DNA of 64,000 nucleotides, from contig NZ_CP047935.1 in assembly GCF_014279995.1 (NCBI RefSeq), positions 2,129,494-2,193,493 on the forward strand, given 5' to 3'. A model generated the notes under the pieces. It made no database searches. It was not told the DNA's origin and saw only the letters and a list, made by a program, of their open reading frames with translations. The stretch is from Synechococcus sp. BIOS-E4-1. GTDB lineage: Bacteria > Cyanobacteriota > Cyanobacteriia > PCC-6307 > Cyanobiaceae. This document shows positions 27,309 through 36,451 of this stretch, in pieces. The stretch's first letter is position 1; every line of letters starts with the position of its first letter. The translations under genes were made by a program, and so were the position numbers.

Positions 27309-28327
27309 TGGGACGCAGTCGAGAGCTGCTCCGCTATGCGGGGACACGGCTTGCCCTAGCTCCAGTGATGCTGTGGCTGATCGCGACCCTGGTGTTTCTT
27401 TTGCTGCGGGTGGCTCCTGGCGACCCGGTGGATGCCGTGCTCGGGAGCCGCGCTCCGGAAGCAGCCAAAGCGGCACTCAGAGCGCGTTTGGGGTTGGATC
27501 AATCACTGGCGCAGCAATACCTGGATTTCCTCGGCGGGCTGCTGCATGGCGACCTCGGCCAGGCGCTGATCAATCAGGAGCCGGTCAGTCAAATCATCCG
27601 AGAGGCGCTTCCGGCCAGCCTGGAATTGAGCGTGACCGCCCTGCTGGTGGCAGCGGTGACCGGACTGGCTGTTGGTTTCACAGCGATTGCCCGATCCGAG
27701 GGAAAGATTGATCTGGCCGGACGCTTTTACGGCATCGGCACCTACGCCTTGCCGCCCTTCTGGGTGGCCATGCTGGCGCAGCTGCTGTTTGCCGTCACCC
27801 TGGGCTGGCTGCCTGTTGGAGGGCGCTTTCCCCCAGGCATGATTGCGCCTAATGGCAGCGGCTTTCTGATTGCCGACAGTGTGATCAGTGGTAACTGGGC
27901 GGCACTGCAGGGTGCTCTGCGCCATCTTGTGCTGCCGGCATGCACACTCGGACTGCTCCTAAGCGGTGTCTTCACCAATGCCCTGCGCCTGAATCTGAAT
28001 CGCAGTCTTCGCTCGGATTATGTGGAGGCGGCCCGAAGCAGGGGACTCAGCGAAACCCAGGTGATTCTTCGGCATGCACTGCCCAATGCACTTCTGCCAG
28101 TGCTGACCATTGCCGGAATCACCGTCGCCTCGCTGATTGGCGGTGCACTGTTGATTGAAGTGACCTTTTCCTGGCCGGGCATTGCACTGCGACTGCAGGA
28201 AAGCATCAATCAGCGCGACTACCCAGTGGTGCAGGGCATTGTGGTGGTGATAGCCGCTTTGGTGGTGCTCGTCAGTGTGGCTGTGGATCTGCTCGTCGCC
28301 CTTCTCGATCCAAGGGTCCGGTACTGA
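27308..28327 (+). CDS. ABC transporter permease (DppB type)
   Basis: A 339-residue inner-membrane permease with about six membrane helices. The DppB N-terminus is present (LATLVFLLLRVAPGDPVDAV, with the usual LRARLGLD segment), as is the EAA loop EAARSRGLSETQVILRHALP. It probably pairs with the binding protein that overlaps it. The second permease (DppC) and ATPases are not here, because the convergent DUF1400 gene follows, so they must lie elsewhere. Confidence 0.92.
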   Translation: MGRSRELLRYAGTRLALAPVMLWLIATLVFLLLRVAPGDPVDAVLGSRAPEAAKAALRARLGLDQSLAQQYLDFLGGLLHGDLGQALINQEPVSQIIREALPASLELSVTALLVAAVTGLAVGFTAIARSEGKIDLAGRFYGIGTYALPPFWVAMLAQLLFAVTLGWLPVGGRFPPGMIAPNGSGFLIADSVISGNWAALQGALRHLVLPACTLGLLLSGVFTNALRLNLNRSLRSDYVEAARSRGLSETQVILRHALPNALLPVLTIAGITVASLIGGALLIEVTFSWPGIALRLQESINQRDYPVVQGIVVVIAALVVLVSVAVDLLVALLDPRVRY

Positions 28328-28357
28328 ACTGCAGCGTTAAGAGCATTTCAGGGGACT

Positions 28358-29962
28358 TCAATCCAGGAAACGCTCTGCACCGTTCTGATTCAGACGGTGC
28401 ACATGAAGATCCCCCACCTGCAGGTGTTCAACACCGTCCTGCATCGACCCGGACACACGACCAAGCTCCAGATCAGAAAGAAAGCGCACGATTTCTCTCT
28501 CCAACTGGGCCTGAACCCGCAGAGGCTGAACCCCAACCAGCTCCTCACCGAGTTGGAACACATCCTCACCTTGACCGCCACCGCTCTGTCCCTCCACGCG
28601 CACAGGAGAGAAATGGCTGGCCCCTTCCACCAAAACAGCGCGGGTTGCGGGATTGGCGGGCAACGACCTGAGCAGGCCCAACTGCTCACTCAACGGGGGG
28701 GTGATCAGGTCAAGAGTTCCGCCGCTCAGAAATACAGCAACATCACTCGGCAGGGGAATCCTGCGAGGCCAGAGCAGGCTGCCGAAACTGTTTAGACCCA
28801 CCACAGCGGCCAGCTGCCTGGGTGGACGCACTGCGGGCAGGGGCACCTCTTCGATCTGACACTGGAGAAGTCGCGACAGGTTGCTGATCGGAAGGTCATC
28901 AAGATCCTGGCCGCAACGTCGTCCGAGACCTATTTCTGGCCCGGCACCTGCGGCGAGCAGAGCTGTGAGGGCTCCCAGGGAATGCCCACCGAGCACAAGA
29001 CGTGTCCCAGGAAGCTCGAAAACCCCTCTCTGACGTGCAGCCAGCACCGCATCCAGATCCCTGAGCCGATCGGGCAACACCTCAGCACCCGGCGGCGGAC
29101 GGCGTCCTTCCAACAGAGCCTGCACGGCCAGCGCATCACTGCCTGGATGCTCAAGCACTAGAACCGGCCAGCCCTGACGACTGAGGGCTCTTCCAAGCCA
29201 GCGGAAATGATCCGGACTACCCCCAAGGCCAGGCATGAGCACCAGCCAATGACTGCGCTCGAGACCTTCTGCACTCAGCGGGCGCCACAGCTGGATCTGC
29301 AGCGGCTGATCTCTGTGCTCCACCGGCAGATTCAATCGCTGAAGGGCGCGATCGGAGGCGCTCTCTGCCTTAGAAGCCGGATCCACCCTGCGAGTAAGGG
29401 ATGAGACCGGGAGTTGATTGAGGGTTTTGACCAGAGCCTGCTGCCGTTGCAGCTGACGCCGCCAGCTGCTGGCAACGGGAAGCAGGGCATCGAGATCGAG
29501 GCGTACACGTTTCGCCGGAAGAGCCTCCAGCAAATCGAGGGTCGTGACCTGCGCGCGCTTGTCGAGTAGCGACTCCAGGGTCACCTGAACGGTTTGTCCT
29601 GTGGCATCGTCGTCAACCAGAACCAGATCACTGACCTGGTCAAGCAAACGCCGGCCTGCCCAGCTGTTGAGAATCTGGCGGGCCATGCTGCGGTCGTTGA
29701 TCAGCGGAGCCTTGAGCAGATCAATCACTCCCTGACGGCTCTCCTCCTCAAGCAAATTCAGCCAAACGCTCAGCTCGGAAGAGCCGCGTTCTTCACCACG
29801 GAGCCATCCACCCAGATCGTTGATCGACAAGGGCAGATCCATGCCATCCAGACGGACAACCAACTCGGCGGCTGTACGAGCTGGTCGCGGTGATAGGGCA
29901 GCGAGCATCAGACTGCAAACCAGTCCTACGGCAAACCGTTGTCCTGTTGAGCGTCTTCGCAA
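28358..29962 (-). CDS. Alpha/beta hydrolase with N-terminal DUF1400 domain
   Basis: A signal peptide (about residues 1-30) leads into a DUF1400 domain (about 32-150), then an alpha/beta hydrolase. The oxyanion-side motif is VLMPGLGGSPDHFRWLGRAL and the nucleophile elbow is LVLGGHSLGALTALL. A C-terminal His in VLVEGASHFSPV completes the triad. DUF1400-hydrolases are largely cyanobacterial, exported and of unknown substrate. The 5' end overlaps the start region of the divergent MFS gene. Confidence 0.85.
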   Translation of the reverse strand: MRRRSTGQRFAVGLVCSLMLAALSPRPARTAAELVVRLDGMDLPLSINDLGGWLRGEERGSSELSVWLNLLEEESRQGVIDLLKAPLINDRSMARQILNSWAGRRLLDQVSDLVLVDDDATGQTVQVTLESLLDKRAQVTTLDLLEALPAKRVRLDLDALLPVASSWRRQLQRQQALVKTLNQLPVSSLTRRVDPASKAESASDRALQRLNLPVEHRDQPLQIQLWRPLSAEGLERSHWLVLMPGLGGSPDHFRWLGRALSRQGWPVLVLEHPGSDALAVQALLEGRRPPPGAEVLPDRLRDLDAVLAARQRGVFELPGTRLVLGGHSLGALTALLAAGAGPEIGLGRRCGQDLDDLPISNLSRLLQCQIEEVPLPAVRPPRQLAAVVGLNSFGSLLWPRRIPLPSDVAVFLSGGTLDLITPPLSEQLGLLRSLPANPATRAVLVEGASHFSPVRVEGQSGGGQGEDVFQLGEELVGVQPLRVQAQLEREIVRFLSDLELGRVSGSMQDGVEHLQVGDLHVHRLNQNGAERFLD

Positions 29963-31266
29963 GGCCTAGGCCAGTTCATTGGTGGAACCAGTTTCCCGCA
30001 CCTTTGCAGGAAGTGGCTTCAATCAGGCTCCTGGCCTCGCTGGGTGCGGGCGGAGTCATTTACATGACGCCGATCGTGTTCCACCAAGCCAGCTTTACGG
30101 CGACTCAGGTGGGGCAGGGCCTGGCAGCCGCCGCCCTGATTGGAACAGCTGCCCGGCTGCTGAGCGGCGTCTTGCTCGATCGGGGCCTTTGCTGCTCCTG
30201 GCCGGTGCGTGCCGCGGCAGTGCTGGCCTTCATCGCCGATTTCGTCTTGTTGCAAGCGCAAGGTTTTACGGGCTACCTCACAGGACAACTACTGATTGGT
30301 CTGGCAGCAGGGCTTTACTTCCCCGCCATTGAGCTGGCTGTGCCACTCAGCTGTGCTGGCTTCAAATCCAGCCGCGGCTATGCGCTGGCTCGTAGCGCTG
30401 ATGCGCTTGGTGTCGCCATGGGCGCACTGATCGGTGCAATCGTCACAGCTCTCGGCCTGATTCGCGCGGTTTATCTGGTGGAGGCGGCGGCCGTTGCTGT
30501 GATGTTGCTTGTGCTGAGCTGGCGCCCCCTTCCCGATGGGCGGGCAGCCCTGTTGCATCTCGACGACAGCGGGGACAAGCAATCCAACGCCAGGGACCCT
30601 GCAGCAGATGGATGGCGCTGGCTGATGCCACTTCTACCGGTGCTGGCCATCAGCATCATCGCCACGGGGATGATTGCGCTCAGGCAAAGCGCCCTGCCTC
30701 TGGACCTGGTGCGTGGAGGCCTGTCGCGTCCAGCCGTAAGCGAAGCCGGAAGCGGAGCACTGATTGCGCTGCAGCTGGCTCTCCTGCTGGTTCTGCAATG
30801 GCCTGTCGGTAACTGGGTCGCCAAGCGCAGCCTGCGCTTCGGGTTGGGAATGGGACTGGCCGGCTTCGTGGCCGGCTGCCTGCTGCTGGCGAGCTCGGCG
30901 CTCTGGAGCGGTGGCATGGTGCTGATCTCACTGGCCATGGTGCCACTGGCGTTTGGAGAAGCTGCTTTCCTTCCCAGTGCAGCCGAAGCCATGGTGGAAG
31001 AGACCCCTCTGAAACACAGAGGTCTATCCATGGCGCTGTTCTCCCAATGCTTCGCCATCAGCGCCACCGGCGCTCCTCTTCTGGCCGGAGCCTTGCTTGA
31101 CCAGCAGGGTCATGGCGTACAGCTCTGGTTGCTGATGGCAGTGATCTGCCTGGCCGTGATGCCACTGCTCAAAACAGTTCGACCTCGCTATACAGCAGGT
31201 CTGCAAGCAACCCCCCTGGAGAACGACGAGGATGTCCCGAGCCCGCGAATTGCTTCGCTCCATTAA
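29947..31266 (+). CDS. MFS transporter
   Basis: A 12-helix-type major facilitator. Paired repeats are visible: the A-loop equivalent GTAARLLSGVLLDRG after the second helix, and conserved Gly-rich helices in LLIGLAAGLYFPAIELAV. No substrate-specific motif is recognised. The start is uncertain: TTG at 29947 gives a short N-terminal tail, whereas earlier frames run antisense into the DUF1400 gene. The 3' end overlaps the Coq4-like gene by 35 bases, so the two may form one unit. Confidence 0.82.
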   Translation: MSVFARPRPVHWWNQFPAPLQEVASIRLLASLGAGGVIYMTPIVFHQASFTATQVGQGLAAAALIGTAARLLSGVLLDRGLCCSWPVRAAAVLAFIADFVLLQAQGFTGYLTGQLLIGLAAGLYFPAIELAVPLSCAGFKSSRGYALARSADALGVAMGALIGAIVTALGLIRAVYLVEAAAVAVMLLVLSWRPLPDGRAALLHLDDSGDKQSNARDPAADGWRWLMPLLPVLAISIIATGMIALRQSALPLDLVRGGLSRPAVSEAGSGALIALQLALLLVLQWPVGNWVAKRSLRFGLGMGLAGFVAGCLLLASSALWSGGMVLISLAMVPLAFGEAAFLPSAAEAMVEETPLKHRGLSMALFSQCFAISATGAPLLAGALLDQQGHGVQLWLLMAVICLAVMPLLKTVRPRYTAGLQATPLENDEDVPSPRIASLH

Positions 31267-31909
31267 AAATCTTTCAGTCCTGCAGGAGCTGGCCAAAACC
31301 AATGGCGGCCTCGACAGTGTCGGGGATTTGGTTGATAACTTCATCGACAGTGAGGCCATGGTGGTTTGCCTCCAACGTTTCAAAGCTCTGCCCGGTGGCA
31401 AGGAAATGGTGGAACAGCGTTACCCACCCTTCCAGCCCGATATCCCAGCCTTAGAGAAGCTGCCTGAAGGAACACTGGGTCGGGCTTATGCGTGCATGAT
31501 CCGCCGACTGAACTACGACGCTGATTTTTTCCGACCAAGAGATACCAGCAGCGAAGCGCTCTGGCTGACGCAGCGAATCGCTTCAACCCATGATCTGCAT
31601 CACGTGATCGGCGGATTCAACACCGAAACCGCTGGTGAATCGGGAGTGCTGTCGATCACAGCAACCCAGATCGGTTTTCCTGCCTACGTTTTGCTGAACA
31701 CACTGGCGGGCTTCCGCGCATTTCGCTTCCAGCCGAATGAGTTTGAGAAAATCAGTCGCGCGATCGCTGTGGGCAGCCGCATCGGGCTGGAAGCGACTCC
31801 TCTTGTGCTGCAGCGCTGGGAGGAAGGCTGGGACAAGCCACTTGATCAGTGGCGCCAAGAGCTGGGGGTCAAGCCTGCGGTGGGAGAAGCGTTTGGAGCT
31901 GAGTACTAA
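31232..31909 (+). CDS. Coq4-family protein
   Basis: A 225-residue protein with the Coq4 signature HDxxH-x11-E (H120, D121, H124, E136; THDLHHVIGGFNTETAGE). In eukaryotes Coq4 organises ubiquinone synthesis and has recently been assigned an oxidative decarboxylation of the ring. Cyanobacteria make plastoquinone, not ubiquinone, so the substrate here is unknown; a quinone or isoprenoid role is an inference. It starts with ATG at 31232 inside the end of the MFS gene and ends 4 bases inside a convergent SemiSWEET gene. Confidence 0.86.
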   Translation: MSRARELLRSIKNLSVLQELAKTNGGLDSVGDLVDNFIDSEAMVVCLQRFKALPGGKEMVEQRYPPFQPDIPALEKLPEGTLGRAYACMIRRLNYDADFFRPRDTSSEALWLTQRIASTHDLHHVIGGFNTETAGESGVLSITATQIGFPAYVLLNTLAGFRAFRFQPNEFEKISRAIAVGSRIGLEATPLVLQRWEEGWDKPLDQWRQELGVKPAVGEAFGAEY

Positions 31910-32175
31910 TGCTCGCCACCCAGCAGGCGATGGCGAATCTTCTTCTGCAGAACGAACGATGCTGGAATCAGTGTGAAGCCGTTGGCGAGGATCACCGGTC
32001 CATTCCCACTGAGCAGACCAAACACCGCCCAGATGGCGACCCCAATGGTGAACAGGAAGTACATCGACAGTGAAATAGAGCGCGTGTCATCGGTGCGCAA
32101 CGTTTTGATGGCCTGCGGAAAGAAACTCATGGTGGTCAGCACCGCGGCCACGTAGCCAATTGAATCCACATCCAT
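31906..32175 (-). CDS. SemiSWEET-type sugar transporter
   Basis: An 89-residue, three-helix bundle half of the SWEET/MtN3 family, with the PQ motif in TTMSFFPQAIKTLRTDDTRS. SemiSWEETs work as dimers to move sugars down a gradient across the inner membrane. ATG at 32175 gives the usual short N-terminus; the frame is open further upstream but with a non-typical leader. It converges on the Coq4-like gene. Confidence 0.85.
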   Translation of the reverse strand: MDVDSIGYVAAVLTTMSFFPQAIKTLRTDDTRSISLSMYFLFTIGVAIWAVFGLLSGNGPVILANGFTLIPASFVLQKKIRHRLLGGEH

Positions 32176-32232
32176 TGCGAAATTCACTGGAGCGGCATCA
32201 CTCCATAAACTGCCGCCAGTCTTGCTGCAGTC

Positions 32233-32631
32233 ATGGCAATTGGTCTCAGCGTCAGCCTTGAGGGCCTGCAGGGCCATTCACACGGCTGGCAACGCTGCTG
32301 GTGCTCAGCCTGGACGGCCTGCGCGCTTCTGGGAGTGCTGCAGACACCGCTTCAGGCGAGCGAAACAGAAACACGTCATGCCATGGCAGCCATGGCTGCG
32401 TTTGCCGAATGCAAGGTCCTGAACGCCGGATACAGCCGCGACAGGGCCAGAACCATCCTGAACACCTGGATCGAAAACAAGGGGCTGGAGAAACAAGCTG
32501 AATGGCTGCAATCACCCCAGGCCATTCGCGTTGTAGCTCTCACCAGTGAAGCGATGAACAAAAGCTGCAATGGCTTTGATCAGAACAGTTCTCAATTCAT
32601 ACCTGCAATGGAAGCGATTGATCAATTATGA
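32233..32631 (+). CDS. Secreted protein of about 132 residues, unknown function
   Basis: ATG at 32233 opens a protein with a hydrophobic stretch (CSAWTACALLGVLQTPLQA) consistent with a signal peptide after an unusual 27-residue lead. The mature part is helical with two Cys (FAECKVLNAGYSRDRARTIL ... SCNGFDQ). I do not recognise it. It is the last gene before the AT-richer region. Confidence 0.6.
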   Translation: MAIGLSVSLEGLQGHSHGWQRCWCSAWTACALLGVLQTPLQASETETRHAMAAMAAFAECKVLNAGYSRDRARTILNTWIENKGLEKQAEWLQSPQAIRVVALTSEAMNKSCNGFDQNSSQFIPAMEAIDQL

Positions 32632-32752
32632 AATGCAGGATTCACTCAAAAGACCAGTGAATCTCATTTCAGAATTCAGCAGATGCTGTCAACCAACCAT
32701 GCAGACACTGATTCAGGAATAAGCTGGATAAGGATTTTCTTGAGCCATCAGA

Positions 32753-33373
32753 GTGATTCGCTTCAGACCCAGCCAAACAGCACTTGTACTGATCGGCTTT
32801 CAGAAAGACTACTTTGACCCGCAAGGAGCCCTCTATTCTGTTGTAGAAGAATCACATCGTGTTTCAGGCACCCTCGAACACACCATCGAGACAATCGACA
32901 ACATTGCTGAATCTCCAATCACCATCGTGAACACACCTATCGTGTTCAGCGAGACCTACAAGGAGATTGAGAACCCAACCGGAATCCTCAAAGCCATTAA
33001 AGAAATTGAAGCCTTTAAAGTGGGCACAGCAGGAGCAGAGGTGATAGCCGAAATCAAAAAGTATGGAGATCGCATTAAAACAGTGCCCGGCAAAAAAGGA
33101 TTTAACGCTTTCTCCAATACCGATCTAGAGAAGCTTTTTGCCGATCATCAGATCGAACAGATTGTGATTGCTGGATGTGTTTCATCACTATGCATCAATG
33201 CCACGGCTCTTTACGCGAGAGATCAAGGCTATGAAGTAACCATTCTCTCGGACTGCACCTCAAGCCGAACGCCTATTGAACAAGAGATGTTTTGCGATGA
33301 AATTTTCCCACTATTTGCGGACGTGATAACTCACGATGATTTCATTAATGCAATAAGAAGCAATTCCTGTTGA
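32753..33373 (+). CDS. Isochorismatase-superfamily cysteine hydrolase
   Basis: A cytoplasmic enzyme of 206 residues. The Asp-Lys-Cys triad is D19 in LIGFQKDYFD, K114 or K115 in VPGKKGFNAF, and C147 in IAGCVSSLCINATALYA. The family includes nicotinamidase, N-carbamoylsarcosine amidase and others, so the substrate is unknown. GTG at 32753 is the start, preceded by an AT-rich interval. The stop is nine bases before the histidine kinase gene, so the pair is probably one operon. Base composition is lower in GC than the flanking genes. Confidence 0.8.
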   Translation: MIRFRPSQTALVLIGFQKDYFDPQGALYSVVEESHRVSGTLEHTIETIDNIAESPITIVNTPIVFSETYKEIENPTGILKAIKEIEAFKVGTAGAEVIAEIKKYGDRIKTVPGKKGFNAFSNTDLEKLFADHQIEQIVIAGCVSSLCINATALYARDQGYEVTILSDCTSSRTPIEQEMFCDEIFPLFADVITHDDFINAIRSNSC

Positions 33374-33382
33374 TCGCCAGCC

Positions 33383-34957
33383 ATGGACCGTTATCAAGTA
33401 CCTGACGCAGCAGCGATTGCACAATCAAGACTGATTGAACGATTGGCGGAATCAGAACGCACGATGCGGGATATTTTAGTCAACCTTCCCGTCATTGTCG
33501 CACGCTTTAACAAGCACAACAAGGGAGAAATTCAATTTCTGAATATGGCCTGGAGCAGAATACTTGGATTCAAGATTGACTCTTGCATAGGAATGGAAAT
33601 CAATTCCTTTGTACTGGCAGAGGATCTACAAAGATGGAACGAATTACTGGAACAGAGCCACAATGACAAGGAAAAATCATCAGACCTGGACAGTCAAATC
33701 CGCTTCAAAGATTCCAAAGAGCAAATTCGCTGGCTTCGAATCAAACTCGATCAGCGTAAAAACGGTGAGGTCATTGCTTTGATGGAGGATTTCACGGAAA
33801 GACGTCGCCTTGATGCTGAGTTAATTCAAGCCCAACGACTTGAAAGCATTGGCCATCTTGCTGGAGGCTTGGCCCATGATTTCAATAATCTTCTGCAAGT
33901 AATCATGGGATATATCAACTTAACCCAACGACTCATCAATAAAAAAGGAATTGATTCTAATTATCTGGAGACCGCAAAACAGGCTTGCCTACGTGCAGCT
34001 GGGCTATCGAAACAGATGCTGACATTCAGCAAGGGAGGTGAACCAGTTCAAAAGCCTGGATCCCTGGAAAAGGTTGTCAAAGAGGCTGTAGACATGAGCC
34101 TGCACGGGTCAAAACTCAAAGCATCCATCAAGCTTGAACCAGACATACCACAGGTGAATATGGATTATGGACAAATTCATCAGGTCCTTCATAACGTCAT
34201 CCTCAACGCAGAACAAGCAACGGCCGAAGGCGGACAACTCGACATTACAATACGAAGAGCATTACAGACAGATAGCAATCCCAACCCAAAAGAAATGGTT
34301 GTCGTGGAAATTCAAGACAAAGGGATTGGCATTGAAGCAACAAACCTAGGGAAAATATATGATCCATATTTTACAACTAAAAAAACAGGAAACGGTCTTG
34401 GCTTAACGAGTGCGTACTGGATCATCAAGAAACACAATGGCAACTTACAAATCAACAGTGAATACGGAAAAGGCACGACAGTTCAGATTTCCTTGCCTGC
34501 CCTACACAGATCAGAAGCCTCAGATCAATCACAGAGCAGAAAGAATAAACAAACAACATCCATGAGCATATTAATCATGGATGACGAAGAAATCGTTCGA
34601 AAGTCAATGCAGCTCATGCTCGAAGATTGTGGTCATCACGTGACTTCCGTGAAGCACGGCGAGGAGTGCCTGCAGGCCTATTCAAAAGGGTTGGAAGAGA
34701 AACAATATTTTGACATTGTCATTCTTGATCTAACGATATCAGGAGGCAAAGGGGGCATCTGGACGATCGAACAAATTCTCAAACTGAATCCGTCGGCAAG
34801 AGCTATTGCCGCGAGTGGATATAGCCATGACAACACGTTATCCAATTACAAACAAATAGGATTTTATGCCGTACTGCAAAAGCCCTTTGAAATTGATACT
34901 CTCAATAAATGCCTTGAAGATGTCATCAATATGCAATCTGCCGAAAAAGACTCATGA
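33383..34957 (+). CDS. Soluble PAS histidine kinase fused to a receiver domain
   Basis: A 524-residue hybrid kinase with no membrane helix. A PAS domain occupies about 27-140. The HisKA box with H165 is in GGLAHDFNNL, and the N box N275 in HNVILNAEQA. G boxes are DKGIGIEA and TGNGLGL, so the ATPase looks active. The receiver (about 394-520) has D400, D401, phospho-acceptor D449 in ILDLTISGGKGG, and K500 in LQKPFE. There is no output domain after it, so it must phosphorelay or act through another protein. It forms a two-gene unit with the cysteine hydrolase. Confidence 0.9.
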   Translation: MDRYQVPDAAAIAQSRLIERLAESERTMRDILVNLPVIVARFNKHNKGEIQFLNMAWSRILGFKIDSCIGMEINSFVLAEDLQRWNELLEQSHNDKEKSSDLDSQIRFKDSKEQIRWLRIKLDQRKNGEVIALMEDFTERRRLDAELIQAQRLESIGHLAGGLAHDFNNLLQVIMGYINLTQRLINKKGIDSNYLETAKQACLRAAGLSKQMLTFSKGGEPVQKPGSLEKVVKEAVDMSLHGSKLKASIKLEPDIPQVNMDYGQIHQVLHNVILNAEQATAEGGQLDITIRRALQTDSNPNPKEMVVVEIQDKGIGIEATNLGKIYDPYFTTKKTGNGLGLTSAYWIIKKHNGNLQINSEYGKGTTVQISLPALHRSEASDQSQSRKNKQTTSMSILIMDDEEIVRKSMQLMLEDCGHHVTSVKHGEECLQAYSKGLEEKQYFDIVILDLTISGGKGGIWTIEQILKLNPSARAIAASGYSHDNTLSNYKQIGFYAVLQKPFEIDTLNKCLEDVINMQSAEKDS

Positions 34958-35187
34958 ATTCAAGCACAATAACAAAGCATAAGGCACAAAAAGTCTTCTT
35001 TTTTCAGGACTCCACAATCAACATTAAAGTCCTGTAATCCGAACCCACCTCGACAGCCATACCAATCTCCTTGACGCACACAGGACATCAAAAACAACCT
35101 TATAAGCAAAAATACTCATCCGTTGTTCTAAAGGAATGGTTAAAAAGATAATGTCAACATAGCCACAATCCTGCATTCATCCAGATC

Positions 35188-35757
35188 ATGCCTCTCAACA
35201 ATCAAGTTCCATTGGTTACGTTTCAGACTCGCGTCCGTGATGAAAGTGTACCTGGCGATAACCCATTCCGGTGGCAAGAGCTAAGCAGCAAGGACATTTT
35301 TAGTGGCAAAAAAACTGTACTTTTTGCACTTCCTGGTGCTTTCACACCAACATGCTCGTCCAATCACCTTCCCCGGTATGACGAACTCTTTGAAGAATTC
35401 AAAAGTCAAGGCGTTGATCAGATCATCTGTCTGTCAGTGAACGACGCATTTGTCATGTTCCAGTGGAGTAAGCATCTGGGAACCAAGAACATTTTTATGC
35501 TGCCAGATGGCAATGGTGAATTCACCCGAAAGATGGGAATGCTTGTTGAGAAAGAAAACCTCGGGTTTGGAATGCGCTCATGGCGCTATTCAATGCTTGT
35601 CAATGACATGGTCATTGAAAAAATGTTTGTTGAGCCTGATTTTGCAGACAACTGCCCAACAGATCCTTTCCAATCCTCTGACGCTGACACGATGATGGCA
35701 TTTCTGAAAGGAAGCACATCATCAGGGATCGCCAAGCCACATGCTTTCATCGGCTGA
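35188..35757 (+). CDS. Peroxiredoxin, Prx5 type
   Basis: A 189-residue atypical two-Cys or one-Cys peroxiredoxin. The peroxidatic Cys lies in ALPGAFTPTCSSNHLPRY, with the conserved Thr and Arg further on in the fold. A second Cys is in DFADNCPTDP. It reduces hydrogen peroxide or alkyl peroxides using thioredoxin or glutaredoxin. It lies 230 bp after the histidine kinase, in the AT-richer region, and ends before a strong hairpin. Confidence 0.92.
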   Translation: MPLNNQVPLVTFQTRVRDESVPGDNPFRWQELSSKDIFSGKKTVLFALPGAFTPTCSSNHLPRYDELFEEFKSQGVDQIICLSVNDAFVMFQWSKHLGTKNIFMLPDGNGEFTRKMGMLVEKENLGFGMRSWRYSMLVNDMVIEKMFVEPDFADNCPTDPFQSSDADTMMAFLKGSTSSGIAKPHAFIG

Positions 35758-35796
35758 TTGAAAGGCCCATCACCCTCATCCTGAGCTGCGTTCAAG

Positions 35797-35829
35797 ACCA
35801 AGGCCTGTTGATCAAAGACAGGTCTTGGT
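35797..35829 (+). terminator. Hairpin after peroxiredoxin gene
   Basis: ACCAAGGCCTG (35797-35807) pairs with CAGGTCTTGGT (35819-35829), eleven base pairs with one G-T wobble and an 11-base loop. It is placed 40 bases after the stop and could end transcription, though no U tract follows. Confidence 0.45.
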
Positions 35830-35877
35830 TACCTCAGTCTGATTGATTGAACAAACCCAAGGGCGTCAAGACAAGCC

Positions 35878-36378
35878 ATGAAGAGAGGAGACATCGGCAG
35901 GATTCTTCTGATCACCTACTTTGTCTGGGCAGTTGCACCGGCAGCAGCCATCCCATTACCTCTGGTCTGCGAGTTAACCAGCGAAGAGTCTCCTTCAATC
36001 AAGATTCAACTCACTGAACGAACAACAGGATCGCTCAAAGGTGAATTGATTCAGAACGGCAGTGCACTTGGTGTTTTTCAATCGGGAAAACCAAAGCGAG
36101 GCAAAGATCCCTGGTGGTCTTTTCAAAAAGACAACAACAGTTCCAAAGGCCTCTCAGTTTTTTTCAAAGGCACAGAAATCTGGAACCCCTATCGACGGTT
36201 ACCACGACCGCAAGACAGCAACCGAGTGTTTTTTGCTGGGCTGGCAGCTGCGCTTTGGAACTGGGATTCAACTGAACAGCGAAGTATTTTTCGTGGGAAT
36301 ATTGATTTACTGAAGTCCGCTGGGGGGATCTGGTCAATTTCCAGCCAATGCGTTGGCGGAAGAATTGTTGATGGATGA
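35878..36378 (+). CDS. Secreted protein, unknown function
   Basis: The N-terminus has a signal peptide (ILLITYFVWAVAPAAAIPL). The mature part is beta-rich and carries two Cys, one in VCELTSEESPSI and one in ISSQCVGGRI near the C-terminus. Aromatic-rich segments (DPWWSF, RNVFFAG-like and ALWNWDS) are present. The 166 residues show no domain I can name. It belongs to the AT-richer block. Confidence 0.6.
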   Translation: MKRGDIGRILLITYFVWAVAPAAAIPLPLVCELTSEESPSIKIQLTERTTGSLKGELIQNGSALGVFQSGKPKRGKDPWWSFQKDNNSSKGLSVFFKGTEIWNPYRRLPRPQDSNRVFFAGLAAALWNWDSTEQRSIFRGNIDLLKSAGGIWSISSQCVGGRIVDG

Positions 36379-36451
36379 TCGAAACAATACAGATCATCAC
36401 GCTGGACTCCGTTGATGAAGTAAAACAATGCGTACGCAGGACCGACGCAAG

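Noticed and set aside
29890-29946. A longer N-terminus for the MFS transporter
   Set aside because: The extension is antisense to the signal peptide of the DUF1400 gene and has no membrane-protein character.
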